Origin: Armatimonadota bacterium
Lineage (GTDB): Bacteria > Armatimonadota > Armatimonadia > Armatimonadales > Capsulimonadaceae
Direction: 5' to 3'
Length of the DNA: 64,000 nucleotides
NCBI GenBank assembly: GCA_025354405.1
Contig: JANXMY010000190.1
Coordinates: 1-64,000, forward strand
The position numbers and the translations under genes were made by a program. Positions 40,578-49,205 of the stretch are shown piece by piece; position 1 is the stretch's first letter; each line of letters opens with the position of its first letter. The notes under the pieces are model-generated. The model searched no databases. It was given only the letters and a program-made list of their open reading frames with translations, and was not told where the DNA came from.

Positions 40578-41972
40578 ATGTTTGACAACGACAACATTTT
40601 AACGTCACCCCGCAGCATTGCACTCAGTGTCGACGCTTCTTCTCCGCTCCAACTGGTGCTGGACGAGCCGCAGCAGTCGCGCCTGACAAAGCTGCGCCTC
40701 ATGACACTCATTTGCGTCGGCCTGGTGCTTGCGGCTGGTGTGGCGATTTACGGCTATGCTTATTTTGGCCACCACAGAAACGACCCCAGCTTCTGGCACA
40801 TCTCGCTGGTATCCCTGCTGTTCTGGATTGGGCTCAGCCAGGGAATGGTTGCCCTCTCGGCACTCCTGCGGATCACTCACGCTTCCTGGCGATACCCACT
40901 GAACCGCCTGCTGGATATAGGCTCCCTTTTTGGCCTGTGGGGCCCACTTCTGCTGCCAGTCCTGGTGATCACTCGCCGCCAGATTTATGCGCTCGGATCG
41001 TCGGACTACCGGGATAATGTCTGGCGTCTCTCCGGCCCAATCTTCTGGGATGCCCTGACCATCGGTACGGCGTTTCTCGCCGGCTGGATGCTGCTCTATT
41101 TGACGTCACTCCCCGACTTCGCCATTTTGCGGGACCGCGCCGGCGAAGGGTCAAAAGAGAAAAAGTTTTATACGCGCCTGGCCTGGTTTTGGCGCGGCTC
41201 TGAACATCAGTGGCGGGTACTGCGCCGAGCGGAGGGGGTGCTGGTGGTCGGCATTCTGACGACCTTTGTCGGGTCCCAGACCGTGCTGGGCTGGGACTTT
41301 CAGTTGGCAGCGGCCCGAAACTGGGATTCAAGTATCTTCGCGCCACTCTATACGCTTAGCTCGCTGCTGGGGGCATTGGCACTGGCAGTGCTGTTGATGA
41401 CGATCGCAAATCGTATCCTTCGCGGCCGCGGGTTCTTCAACTCAGAACATTACAACAATCTCGGCCGTTTCATGGTCGCAATCGGACTCGTCTGGTTTTA
41501 TTTCCGTTTCTGCGACTATTTAACGGCCTGGTACGGACACCTGCCGGAAGAGTGGCTGATTCAGCAGAGCCGAACTAGCACGTTTCCAGTCCTTGTATTG
41601 CTCATGATTATCGGGTGCTTTGGAGCCCCTGTCTTTGGCAATATGATTCCGGCCATTCGCAAACAGCCCTGGGCCTCCTGCACGATCAGCCTGCTGGTGC
41701 TGGTGGGGCTGGCTGCGCAGCGGTACCTGGACACTGTGCCAACTTTTGCTCCAAGATACGGGACGCAGGCGCTGCTGCCGACCCTGCCGGCGATCGTCGT
41801 ATTTTTCGGCATTGCGGCAATGTTTATTTTGACTTATCTGCTGGCGATTCGCTACATCCCGATCATATCCTGGTGGGGAATCGGGAAAAGCCAGACACGC
41901 ATCGCCCAGCGCAAAATGGGAAATACGATCGTCACTGTCATGGTCGAAGATCCACCGCTATGGGAGACTTAA
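40578..41972 (+). CDS. NrfD-type membrane subunit of alternative complex III (first of two)
   Basis: 464 residues with about ten helices. The pattern SLPDFAILRDR, LAWFWRGSEHQW and LGWDFQ parallels the SxxPDxxxLRxR, GWRGS and VSxDFA positions of the NrfD/PsrC quinol-binding subunit ActC, but the N-terminal part differs from ActC. It may fill the role of ActF or be a lineage-specific second ActC. It starts eight bases after the ferredoxin half and ends three bases before actC. Confidence 0.78.
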   Translation: MFDNDNILTSPRSIALSVDASSPLQLVLDEPQQSRLTKLRLMTLICVGLVLAAGVAIYGYAYFGHHRNDPSFWHISLVSLLFWIGLSQGMVALSALLRITHASWRYPLNRLLDIGSLFGLWGPLLLPVLVITRRQIYALGSSDYRDNVWRLSGPIFWDALTIGTAFLAGWMLLYLTSLPDFAILRDRAGEGSKEKKFYTRLAWFWRGSEHQWRVLRRAEGVLVVGILTTFVGSQTVLGWDFQLAAARNWDSSIFAPLYTLSSLLGALALAVLLMTIANRILRGRGFFNSEHYNNLGRFMVAIGLVWFYFRFCDYLTAWYGHLPEEWLIQQSRTSTFPVLVLLMIIGCFGAPVFGNMIPAIRKQPWASCTISLLVLVGLAAQRYLDTVPTFAPRYGTQALLPTLPAIVVFFGIAAMFILTYLLAIRYIPIISWWGIGKSQTRIAQRKMGNTIVTVMVEDPPLWET

Positions 41973-41975
41973 ACT

Positions 41976-43346
41976 ATGTACGATGAACTTCCGGTTCCGC
42001 TGACAGCGGCTCAAGTCAACACAGATCTTACGCGGAACATCACCCAGACCGGCTGGCTCTGGTGGGCTATATTAGGCTTATTCGGCTCTGTTTTTGGGTG
42101 GGGGGCGCTGGTCTTCGCCTACCAGATCTACAATGGCATGGGAGCGTACGGCAATAACCGCCCGATTTACTGGGCATTGCCCATCATCAACTTCGTCTTC
42201 TGGGCCGGAGTTGCCCTCTCGGGAACGATGATCTCCGCGATCTTACGCCTACTGCACGCTGGCTGGCGACGATCCCTGACACGAATGACCGAGACGCTGA
42301 CCGTCTGCGCCCTGGCCGTAGCGGGTGTCTTTCCACTGCTGCATATTGGGCGAAACTGGACATTTTTCTGGATGCTGGCCTACCCCAATGAGCGGCAGCT
42401 CTGGCCAAACTACAAAAGCCCACTGCTCTGGGATGCAACGGCAATCTCGGTCTATCTGACGACCAGTGTTATCTTCTGGTACAGCGGTTTGATCCCCGAC
42501 TTTGCAATCCTGCGCGAACGGACACAGGGTTGGCGGCGGACACTGTACACGGTACTTTGTTTGGGCTGGCGCGGGACAGACCGGGAATGGCGACGTCTGA
42601 AAGTGCTGTTCGGTATCTTGACTGTCATGATTATCCCAGTCTTCGTGTCGCTGCACACGATCGTCGGCTGGGACTTTGGAATGAGTATCGTCCCTGGCTG
42701 GCACTCAAACATCTTTGCACCTTACTTCGTCTGCGGGGCACTCTATTCCGGCTGCGGTGCCGTACTGATTATCATGTACTGTGTCCGCCGTTCGTTCCAC
42801 CTGGAACAGTACATTCTGCCGAAGCATTTCGACAATATCGGCAAGGTGCTTTTCTCGATCTCGCTGCTCTGGTTCTACTTTTTTGCCGGCGATGCCTGGT
42901 CCGACTGGTTCTCGCGGGACCCGAGCCATATCAACTGGCTGTATTTCATGTTCCACGGCTACAAATGGGTACTGGCTTTGATACTCGTATTTGGTATCCT
43001 CGTGCCCTTTTCGATGCTGGCGTTCGGAAAAGTGCGCCGAACACCCTGGCTGATGCTGCTGGTGGGGATCTCAGTCAATATCGCCATGTTCTCGGAGCGG
43101 GTCACGGTCGTAATTCCCGCGCCATCTCGCAACATACTCACCTGGGGAAACTATACTCCCAACTGGGTGGGGATTTCCGTGACGGCCGGGGCGATCGGCC
43201 TGTTTGGCTTTCTGTATACGCTTCTGAGCAAGTTTATCCCAATCGTCTCGATCTGGGAGTTCCGGGAAGGCGACCATGCCGAAGGGCTGGAGCGTGTCGG
43301 CGGCGGCGAGATGCCGGTAGTAATTCGTGAGGAGGCGATAGGCTGA
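41976..43346 (+). CDS. actC: Alternative complex III subunit C, NrfD-type quinol-binding membrane protein
   Basis: 456 residues, about ten helices. Clear ActC features: ITQTGWLWWAIL near the start, IYNGMGAYGNNRPIYWALPIINFVFW, GTMISAILRLLHAGWRR, HIGRNW, YPNERQLWPNYKSPLLWD, GLIPDFAILRER, VSLHTIVGWDF and PGWHSNIFAPYFV. These regions line the menaquinol pocket and proton path in solved ACIII structures. Its ATG lies three bases after the preceding gene, and actD begins two bases after its stop. Confidence 0.9.
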   Translation: MYDELPVPLTAAQVNTDLTRNITQTGWLWWAILGLFGSVFGWGALVFAYQIYNGMGAYGNNRPIYWALPIINFVFWAGVALSGTMISAILRLLHAGWRRSLTRMTETLTVCALAVAGVFPLLHIGRNWTFFWMLAYPNERQLWPNYKSPLLWDATAISVYLTTSVIFWYSGLIPDFAILRERTQGWRRTLYTVLCLGWRGTDREWRRLKVLFGILTVMIIPVFVSLHTIVGWDFGMSIVPGWHSNIFAPYFVCGALYSGCGAVLIIMYCVRRSFHLEQYILPKHFDNIGKVLFSISLLWFYFFAGDAWSDWFSRDPSHINWLYFMFHGYKWVLALILVFGILVPFSMLAFGKVRRTPWLMLLVGISVNIAMFSERVTVVIPAPSRNILTWGNYTPNWVGISVTAGAIGLFGFLYTLLSKFIPIVSIWEFREGDHAEGLERVGGGEMPVVIREEAIG

Positions 43347-43347
43347 G

Positions 43348-43875
43348 ATGGCGGAAACAACAGTGTTAGGTTTGTTTGAAGAGATTGAACAGGCGGCTTC
43401 CGCGCTCAACCGACTGCGCGGGGAAGGCGGCAAAGCGACCGAAGACCTGATGGTGATGTCCTCGGTTCCCTTCCCGGAAGGTGTACTGGAGTCAGACAAA
43501 TCGCCGATCCGTCTGACGACGGTAACGGCAGTGTTTGCGTTTGTGGGCATCGCTTTCGGCATCCTGCTGGCAGGCGGTACGGCCCAGCTATACTTGATTC
43601 CCGGGGGGGGCAAGCCGATCTCCCCGGCTCCCTCTATCGGCATTATTGCCTACGAGATGATGATGCTCTTCGCACTTACGGCGGCCTTCATCGCCGCGCT
43701 GTACGAAATGCGTCTTCCGAGCTGGCGATCAAAAGTGTACGATACGCGGATATCGGAGGGACTGATTGGTATCGCCGCACACTGCGCCGATGAAGAGCAA
43801 GCGGAAAAAGCGGAGCAGCTTTGCCGGGATGCCGGGGCTGCCGATGTCCGGCGCGATGCGAGGGCATTCGAATGA
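43348..43875 (+). CDS. actD: Alternative complex III subunit D (DUF3341)
   Basis: 175 residues of the DUF3341 family: an N-terminal cytoplasmic alpha/beta domain (TTVLGLFEEIEQAASALNRL) and two membrane helices (about 55-75 and 95-118), with the conserved MRLPSW segment following. It is a structural subunit linking ActB and ActC. The stop overlaps the actE start in an ATGA. Confidence 0.9.
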   Translation: MAETTVLGLFEEIEQAASALNRLRGEGGKATEDLMVMSSVPFPEGVLESDKSPIRLTTVTAVFAFVGIAFGILLAGGTAQLYLIPGGGKPISPAPSIGIIAYEMMMLFALTAAFIAALYEMRLPSWRSKVYDTRISEGLIGIAAHCADEEQAEKAEQLCRDAGAADVRRDARAFE

Positions 43876-44702
43876 GACGGATTGCGCCACTTTTACTTTT
43901 GACGATTCTTCTGACGGGCTGCGGCAACCAGATGTACCGGCAGGCTTCTTACTCACCTTTGGAGACGCCGCGCGCCGCGCCGCCGGTCGAGTCGGTCACG
44001 GTCAGTAATGCCCTGACGCCGATTGACGGGCAGCCCGTTGCGTCAGCCGCTTACGGTGCCCGTGTCGCGCTGCCCGGTGAAACGCACACGGAAGCAGTCG
44101 CTGCGAACTTCACCAAATATCCGCCCAAAGAGCCAATTCTGCCACCGGCTAATCTTTCCGACAATGCTCGTTACGAAAAAGCCCCGGCGGCCGTCGATTT
44201 AATCAAAAGCCCACTGCCGAACGACCCGCGTATCGTTCGTTCCGGGAGCATACTATTTGCGAACCGGTGTGTCCAGTGCCATAATCCCAGCGGCTACGGC
44301 TATGGCGCAGTCGGGGCGTACCTGGTGCCGCACCCACCGGATCTGGCTTCTCCGCTGGTACAAAACATCACCGACGGGGCCATGTTCTGGCATATCACCA
44401 TGGGGCAAGGGAAAATGCCCGGCTTTCGGACCTGGACCACCCCCACTGAGCGGTGGGCAATGAGCCAGTATGTCCGCAGCCTCAAAGGCAGCACGAATAT
44501 TGCGGACGCCCATAATCCAGACGCCTGGACCCAAACTCGCACCGCCCCGTATCCTGTGTACGGACTGACGGGCTACCAGGATGGCAAGAGTGCATATCCG
44601 TTCAAAGTCCTCAACCCGCAGGCCAGAGACCCGGATAGCCTGGGCGATGTGCAGAACCAGGGATTTGGTCAGCCGCCGCAGGAAGAATCGCGGACGAAGT
44701 GA
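43872..44702 (+). CDS. actE: Alternative complex III subunit E, lipoprotein monohaem cytochrome c
   Basis: 276 residues. A lipoprotein signal peptide ends at LLTGC (Cys17), and lgt/lspA to process it are elsewhere in the window. The haem site CVQCH is at residues 133-137, with a methionine ligand likely at Met182 in GKMPGF. The segments GSILFANRC and ITMGQGKMP are typical of ActE. The frame extends 17 codons upstream, but ATG 43872 overlaps the actD stop and directly precedes the signal peptide. Last gene of the operon; no intrinsic terminator is evident after it. Confidence 0.9.
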   Translation: MRRIAPLLLLTILLTGCGNQMYRQASYSPLETPRAAPPVESVTVSNALTPIDGQPVASAAYGARVALPGETHTEAVAANFTKYPPKEPILPPANLSDNARYEKAPAAVDLIKSPLPNDPRIVRSGSILFANRCVQCHNPSGYGYGAVGAYLVPHPPDLASPLVQNITDGAMFWHITMGQGKMPGFRTWTTPTERWAMSQYVRSLKGSTNIADAHNPDAWTQTRTAPYPVYGLTGYQDGKSAYPFKVLNPQARDPDSLGDVQNQGFGQPPQEESRTK

Positions 44703-44731
44703 CTTGCAGAGAGGCAGCTTTCAGTGTAAAA

Positions 44732-44808
44732 TAGCCCATCGGGGATTTGAACCACCGGTTTCCGCGCCGAGAAGCGCGGCGTCCTGGGCCAGACTGGACG
44801 AATGGGCC
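44732..44808 (-). tRNA. Degenerate tRNA-Glu-like gene (CTC-like anticodon)
   Basis: A 77-base cloverleaf on the minus strand. The acceptor GGCCCAT/ATGGGCT, D arm GTCC...GGAC, and TTCAAAT loop match bacterial tRNA-Glu. The anticodon stem CCGCG/CGCGG closes an eight-base loop, CTTCTCGG, one base too long, in which CTC follows a T. The T stem (CGG-T-GG against CCCCG) has one bulged T or two mismatches. A TATACT lies ten bases before the 5' end on the same strand (44823-44818), so it may still be transcribed. It is best read as a decaying tRNA-Glu, or as an intact gene with two sequence errors. Confidence 0.5.
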
Positions 44809-44825
44809 TTCGCACTCAGTATACC

Positions 44826-46142
44826 TCACGCGAAGCGTGGGAGCAGCAGCCCGAAGAGTGTGTAGACGTTCAAACCGATCAGGCCCGTGACCATTAAACC
44901 TGAAAACACCCGAAACCAGAGCGTCTGTGTAAACAGCCCCGACCAGCCCCAGACGAAGAAAAACGACAGCGGCAGCAGTGCCGGATACAGATACCGACCC
45001 TGGGCCTGAAAGAAGTGAAGATTATAATTCAGAAATGCGATGCCGGTAAAGAGTACTTGGATCGCCAGAGCGGCCAGGGCAAGCGAGCGGGTGAAACTCT
45101 CGCGGCTGCGCCGCAGCCGAAAAACAATTCCTGAGAGCGGCAGCAGCGAGAAGGCCAGGAGCCATAAGTAAGTCGGCGACAGGCCAGCCAAGAAATTCGG
45201 ATGCGCTTTAGACGGGTTCTGATCCCAGAAGAGGCGCATCGAGTCGAAACCACCCCAGTAAGAAGCAAACGTCCACTGCGCGACTTTGACAAAATAGCCG
45301 CCGAGGCCGCCGAATAGGGCGATCATCTGGTCAAGAGGGACGTTATTGCCTCCATTGTTTAGCTGGACAAAGAGTACGTGCTGGGCCAGTGCATCGCCGT
45401 ACAAAACGGTATTTCGCGCCAGCCAAGGCAGCCCCAGCAAGGCCCCCACCCCCACCACATAAGTGGCGCCCAGAGCCGCCTCTTGCCCAGAGATCTTTCC
45501 GGAACGGGCGAGCAGCAGAAATGCGATCAAAACAGTAGGAAACAGCGAAAGTGTCAGGGACTTTGTCCAGATTCCCACCCCGAGAGTAACCCCCAGCCAG
45601 ATCGCCTGCCTTCGCCAATCCCCCGGAAATGCGCTGCCCTCTAGGTGCCGTATCAAGCGTATCAGCTGCCAGAGCGCGACAGCGCAGATCAACGTCGTCA
45701 GCGAGTCGTTAGTCACGGACGCCGAAACGGCTAGGTTCGACGGAAGCAGACCGACCACTGCGGACGCTGCCAGTGCCAGCAGGGGCTCCTCGGGCACCAG
45801 CGCAGTGACGGCGAGAAATGTCACCCAGATCAGCACTCCCCCCAGCAGAATCGAGACACAACGTACGGCTTTTGTCGCAATCCCTTCCCCCTGGCCACGC
45901 GTCGCCAGGTAGACAGGAACGCAGAGGGCGTAGTAAAGGGGCGGCTGATGAAACTCATAGCCGTGCTGCGGATCCGTGAAAACCGGCAGATGCCCCGAGG
46001 CCATCTTGGCGACATATTCCATATGCGCATTCTCATCCGGATTATGCTGGTCCGCCGTCGCCGCTGGGGTCACGATGCTGTAGCCAGCGGCCAGAGCGAA
46101 ATACACGAGAATCAATAGTGGCAGGAAGATGCGCTTTTCCAT
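44826..46142 (-). CDS. Polytopic membrane protein, GT-C glycosyltransferase/DUF2142-like
   Basis: 438 residues with 10-11 helices. The first periplasmic loop contains NPDENAHMEYVAKMASGHLPV and the later HQPPLYY, the acidic DE and HxPP positions of ArnT/PMT-like GT-C transferases and DUF2142 proteins that use polyprenyl-phosphate sugars. Its ATG abuts the TAA of a second GT-C-type protein. Role: probably transfer of a sugar to a lipid or protein on the outer face of the inner membrane. Confidence 0.75.
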   Translation of the reverse strand: MEKRIFLPLLILVYFALAAGYSIVTPAATADQHNPDENAHMEYVAKMASGHLPVFTDPQHGYEFHQPPLYYALCVPVYLATRGQGEGIATKAVRCVSILLGGVLIWVTFLAVTALVPEEPLLALAASAVVGLLPSNLAVSASVTNDSLTTLICAVALWQLIRLIRHLEGSAFPGDWRRQAIWLGVTLGVGIWTKSLTLSLFPTVLIAFLLLARSGKISGQEAALGATYVVGVGALLGLPWLARNTVLYGDALAQHVLFVQLNNGGNNVPLDQMIALFGGLGGYFVKVAQWTFASYWGGFDSMRLFWDQNPSKAHPNFLAGLSPTYLWLLAFSLLPLSGIVFRLRRSRESFTRSLALAALAIQVLFTGIAFLNYNLHFFQAQGRYLYPALLPLSFFFVWGWSGLFTQTLWFRVFSGLMVTGLIGLNVYTLFGLLLPRFA

Positions 46143-48104
46143 TTATTTCTTCTCCAATGGCAAAGCGTATACTGCCAGGCCGTGCGATTCGAAAAGAGGT
46201 GGCCCGCTGCCGTCGGTCAGTGCGTAGACCTTATGCAGATACCCGGACGATTCCGGACCAATTGAAAAATACCGGCGATTCACCAGAATATGCGTCACGC
46301 CCATTCCCTGCAAATTCGCCCGCAGATCGTCCGCAGTTTTCAGCTGTGCATAGGGAATCAGCGTGCTATGCTGAGCGTCCCCCCAAAGATAGGAACGATC
46401 GCAGTAGAAGCCCATCGGATTACCGTAGAACACGACCTTTGAGTTTTCCGGAAGCTGCGTGTTGATATAGTCCATGGCTGGATACGTCGTCTCGTTCTGC
46501 CTAAGGTATGCCGTTCGAGACTGCAGTCCAAAGGCAACCGGAATTTCCACGGTCAAAAGACTGACCCCAATATACCCTGTCCAGCCCAGTGAACAGACAC
46601 CAAGGGCAGCCAGCGCCATCCCGGCGAGGGAGCGAACTGCGACTGCCTGCACCAGCACCCAGGCCGCGAGCAGGCAGAGCACGGGGACAAGTGGCAGCAA
46701 GTAGCGGGCATACTGCATCGTCGCAAACCACACGAGTACCGAGAGGACAGCAAAGATACTCAGAGCTTTCAGTCCTATCGGTGCTGCAGGCCCGCGTCGA
46801 AAGACTGGAAAGAACAGCGCGGCCAGCAGGACGGGCGACAGGGCGGAGAGCACCGTCTGGATATCGGTAAAAGGCTGAAGCGATGCCGATGGCGCTTTAC
46901 CGGGCAAAGCTATTCCCGAAGGGGGAAGATGTCCGGGGACAGGGTACATCGTCAGGTTCCAGGGCAGCAAAACCGCCTGCGCGGCACTGCGCGCATCTTG
47001 GGGCGAGGTGCCAACACCAAAGTTTGCCTGTGCCGCACTATACTGTTTTGCGAGATCTGAATTCCAGTAGTTGCCACCTAAGAGATGATAATAAAAGGGG
47101 TAAATCGGGTTCCCTGTCGTAATTGTGGACTTGATGAACCAGGGAGAGCCGACGATCAGTGCCAGCCCGCACCAGAGTGCCACGGACGAGATTGCTTTCA
47201 CCGGAGCTTCGCGCTTGAAGCGCAGCCGCCAGAGCAGCAGCCCAAGTGCCAGCAGCAGCAGGGTCGAGAGGGAAGTCGCTTTCGTGCTCAGAGTCAGGCC
47301 CATCAGCACCGCCCCAGTCTGAAGCCAGCGCTCTTCGCGCCTGACGATACCAGTTCCAACCGCCAGCAGCGTCGCTGTCGCAAAAAAGGTCGGGGCCAGG
47401 TCCGCATACGCGATCCCCGCTTCCCAGAGGGCCAGCGGGGTGGAGGCGAACAGGAGTGCGGCGACCTGCCCGACACGCGGCGAAGAAAGCCGCACTCCGA
47501 AAGCATATATGGCGAGGCATGTGCCTATCCCGCAGCTGAAATGGAACAGCTTTGCCAGCACCACGCCGCTTTCCGTCCCCCGCACTAAGAAACTAAACAG
47601 GTACCACATCTCGGCGGTAAACGCAAAATTTGAGTGGTGTTCCCAAGGTAGTGAGTAGATACGATGCGCCTGCAGATAGATCTTCGGATCGGCCAGGTGG
47701 TAGGAGAGAGCGTCCCATTCCAGGTTCAGCGTCGGGGGGGTCCAGACGCCGATCAGGGCCACACTCGCCAGCAAAGCGAAGCACGCTGCGAGCCCCCACC
47801 CCCAGCGTGTGAGGCGGATCCCCGCCCGGATTGTCGCCTGTATTTCCAAAGCCATCGCCCGGTGCTGCCCGGCACCCAGCCCTGCCAGCAGCACAATTAG
47901 CCCCCAGCCTGCCGCCAAATAAAGACCGCCCAGCAAGCCGAGGGACAGCATCGCATACGCCAGCAGGCCCAGGCCCAGGGCGTAGCCAAAAAGGTTTCGC
48001 TCCAGCCGTGTCGCCGTATCCGGCAGCCTCAGCAGCTTTAGGACTGTCCGTCCTGCGGCTGTTGCCGCCCATGCCGTCAAAACGAACAAGAGAAATTCCA
48101 GCAC
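46143..48104 (-). CDS. Large polytopic membrane protein, GT-C/family 39-like glycosyltransferase
   Basis: 653 residues with 12 or more helices and a soluble C-terminal domain (about 560-653). The first large loop has NLEWDALSYHLADPKIYLQ, with the acidic Asp and the SYH motif of family 39-like GT-C proteins. The start is GTG at 48104, sharing a base with the TAG of the metallophosphoesterase gene (TAGTG) and preceded by AAGGAAA; a longer frame upstream lacks support. It forms an operon with the next GT-C protein and the metallophosphoesterase. Confidence 0.75.
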   Translation of the reverse strand: MLEFLLFVLTAWAATAAGRTVLKLLRLPDTATRLERNLFGYALGLGLLAYAMLSLGLLGGLYLAAGWGLIVLLAGLGAGQHRAMALEIQATIRAGIRLTRWGWGLAACFALLASVALIGVWTPPTLNLEWDALSYHLADPKIYLQAHRIYSLPWEHHSNFAFTAEMWYLFSFLVRGTESGVVLAKLFHFSCGIGTCLAIYAFGVRLSSPRVGQVAALLFASTPLALWEAGIAYADLAPTFFATATLLAVGTGIVRREERWLQTGAVLMGLTLSTKATSLSTLLLLALGLLLWRLRFKREAPVKAISSVALWCGLALIVGSPWFIKSTITTGNPIYPFYYHLLGGNYWNSDLAKQYSAAQANFGVGTSPQDARSAAQAVLLPWNLTMYPVPGHLPPSGIALPGKAPSASLQPFTDIQTVLSALSPVLLAALFFPVFRRGPAAPIGLKALSIFAVLSVLVWFATMQYARYLLPLVPVLCLLAAWVLVQAVAVRSLAGMALAALGVCSLGWTGYIGVSLLTVEIPVAFGLQSRTAYLRQNETTYPAMDYINTQLPENSKVVFYGNPMGFYCDRSYLWGDAQHSTLIPYAQLKTADDLRANLQGMGVTHILVNRRYFSIGPESSGYLHKVYALTDGSGPPLFESHGLAVYALPLEKK

Positions 48105-48856
48105 TACTTTTCCTTCAGCGGCACAAGCCGCCCCGTAACACGCGGCTTGACGCCAGCGATATCCCACTCAAGGGTTGTCTGGCCCAGCCAATGCCCGAAC
48201 CAGCCCGCCTGCGCGATCGGCACACCCGCGACGACTTTGAGTTCTTCTAATACATTGTGGCTGTGTCCGCCGACAATCAGGTCCAGTTCCGGGCAGGCCG
48301 CCGCGAGCCGTTCATCTTCACGCAGACCGATATGAGTGAGAGCGATCAAAGCATCTACGTTTGGCCGCATGAGCGCGATTTGCTCCTGCGCTGCACGCAC
48401 CGGGTCATCAAAAACGAACGCGCTCACCAGCCGAGCTGCCATGCGAGTAGTTACCATCGGCACGGTCAGCCCAAAGACACCCACGCGCAGACCATTTGGT
48501 AGGGTTTTGAGGAAGTGCGGGACGGTTGGCAAACTCTCTCCCTGGTCGTCGCGCCAGCGGATATTGGCGGATAAAATAGGGAAGCTCGCTTTGCTGATCT
48601 TAAGCCGCAGCAGCGCATCGGCGATATGAAACTCCCGGTTGCCCAAGGTCATCGCATCGTAGCCGGTTTCGGACATCAGCGTTAAAATCGGCTCGCCGCC
48701 GGGCCGAACCCCGACATTGCCCGCCGAGATCGCATCCCCTGAGTCGAGCAGAAGCACGTTTTCATGGCTGGCCTTTGCTTGCCGTATCGTCTCAGCCTGA
48801 AGGTGGCTGAGATGGTTATGGAAATCGTTGGTGTGGAGAAGATGGAGAGTTTTCAT
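48104..48856 (-). CDS. 5'-nucleotidase-family metallophosphoesterase domain without C-terminal domain, altered catalytic dyad
   Basis: 250 residues, no signal peptide. HTNDFHNHL carries metal ligands Asp11 and His13, LLLDSGDAIS Asp38, and GGHSH the last histidines. Where 5'-nucleotidases have GNHEFD, with the His-Asp catalytic dyad, this protein has GNREFH (72-77): the metal-binding Asn is kept but both dyad residues are replaced. The substrate-binding C-terminal domain is missing; a stand-alone copy of that domain is encoded at 62035-62709. ATG 48856 is chosen since the longer frame upstream is encoded by repeat DNA. Confidence 0.82.
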   Translation of the reverse strand: MKTLHLLHTNDFHNHLSHLQAETIRQAKASHENVLLLDSGDAISAGNVGVRPGGEPILTLMSETGYDAMTLGNREFHIADALLRLKISKASFPILSANIRWRDDQGESLPTVPHFLKTLPNGLRVGVFGLTVPMVTTRMAARLVSAFVFDDPVRAAQEQIALMRPNVDALIALTHIGLREDERLAAACPELDLIVGGHSHNVLEELKVVAGVPIAQAGWFGHWLGQTTLEWDIAGVKPRVTGRLVPLKEK

Positions 48857-48884
48857 TGTGATGTTTCGGAGTTCGGAGCTCGCC

Positions 48885-49200
48885 TCGCAGCATTTTGGAA
48901 TCCACCTCGCAGCCTTAGGAACCCACCCCGCAGCAAGCTGCGACCCTACCCGAAACGGGAGGGTGGACGGTTGGTAGACAGTGTGTTTAGCGATCTTAGT
49001 GGGAGGCATTCTCAAGAGCCTATCTTAAGAGCCTATTTGTAGGCGACAAGACTCAACAAATCTCTTCCCGCTCACCCTCCCGTTTCGGGAGGATCGACAC
49101 GGAGTGTCGGGGTGGGTTCCGAAAGGTCACGGGGTGGATTCCCAAATGCTGCGAGGTGGGTTCCTATCCTGCGGGGCGAGTTCCTAAATGCTGCGAGATG
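48885..49200. repeat. Repeat island: degenerate 20-22-bp units in inverted arms
   Basis: The 349-base gap 48857-49205 has no gene. The right arm (49100-49200) holds about five tandem copies of a unit close to CGAGGTGGGTTCCTAAATGCTG. The left arm (48885-48950) holds two copies in inverse orientation and a GTAGGG/GCTTGC palindrome (48929-48949). Inside are the palindromes cccgaaacggg (48950-48960), cctcccg-ttt-cgggagg (49077-49093) and cgacac-gga-gtgtcg. The central part contains aagagcctat twice (49014-49023 and 49027-49036). It looks like an accumulation of mobile palindromic repeats. Confidence 0.75.
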
Positions 49201-49205
49201 TGCTC

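Noticed and set aside
42530-43330. 266-codon plus-strand frame in a second frame of actC
   Set aside because: Overlaps the conserved actC sequence, and composition (many Arg and His) is that of a shifted frame.
48857-49205. Possible CRISPR array
   Set aside because: Units follow each other directly and are degenerate, there are no unique spacers of constant length, and no cas genes are present.
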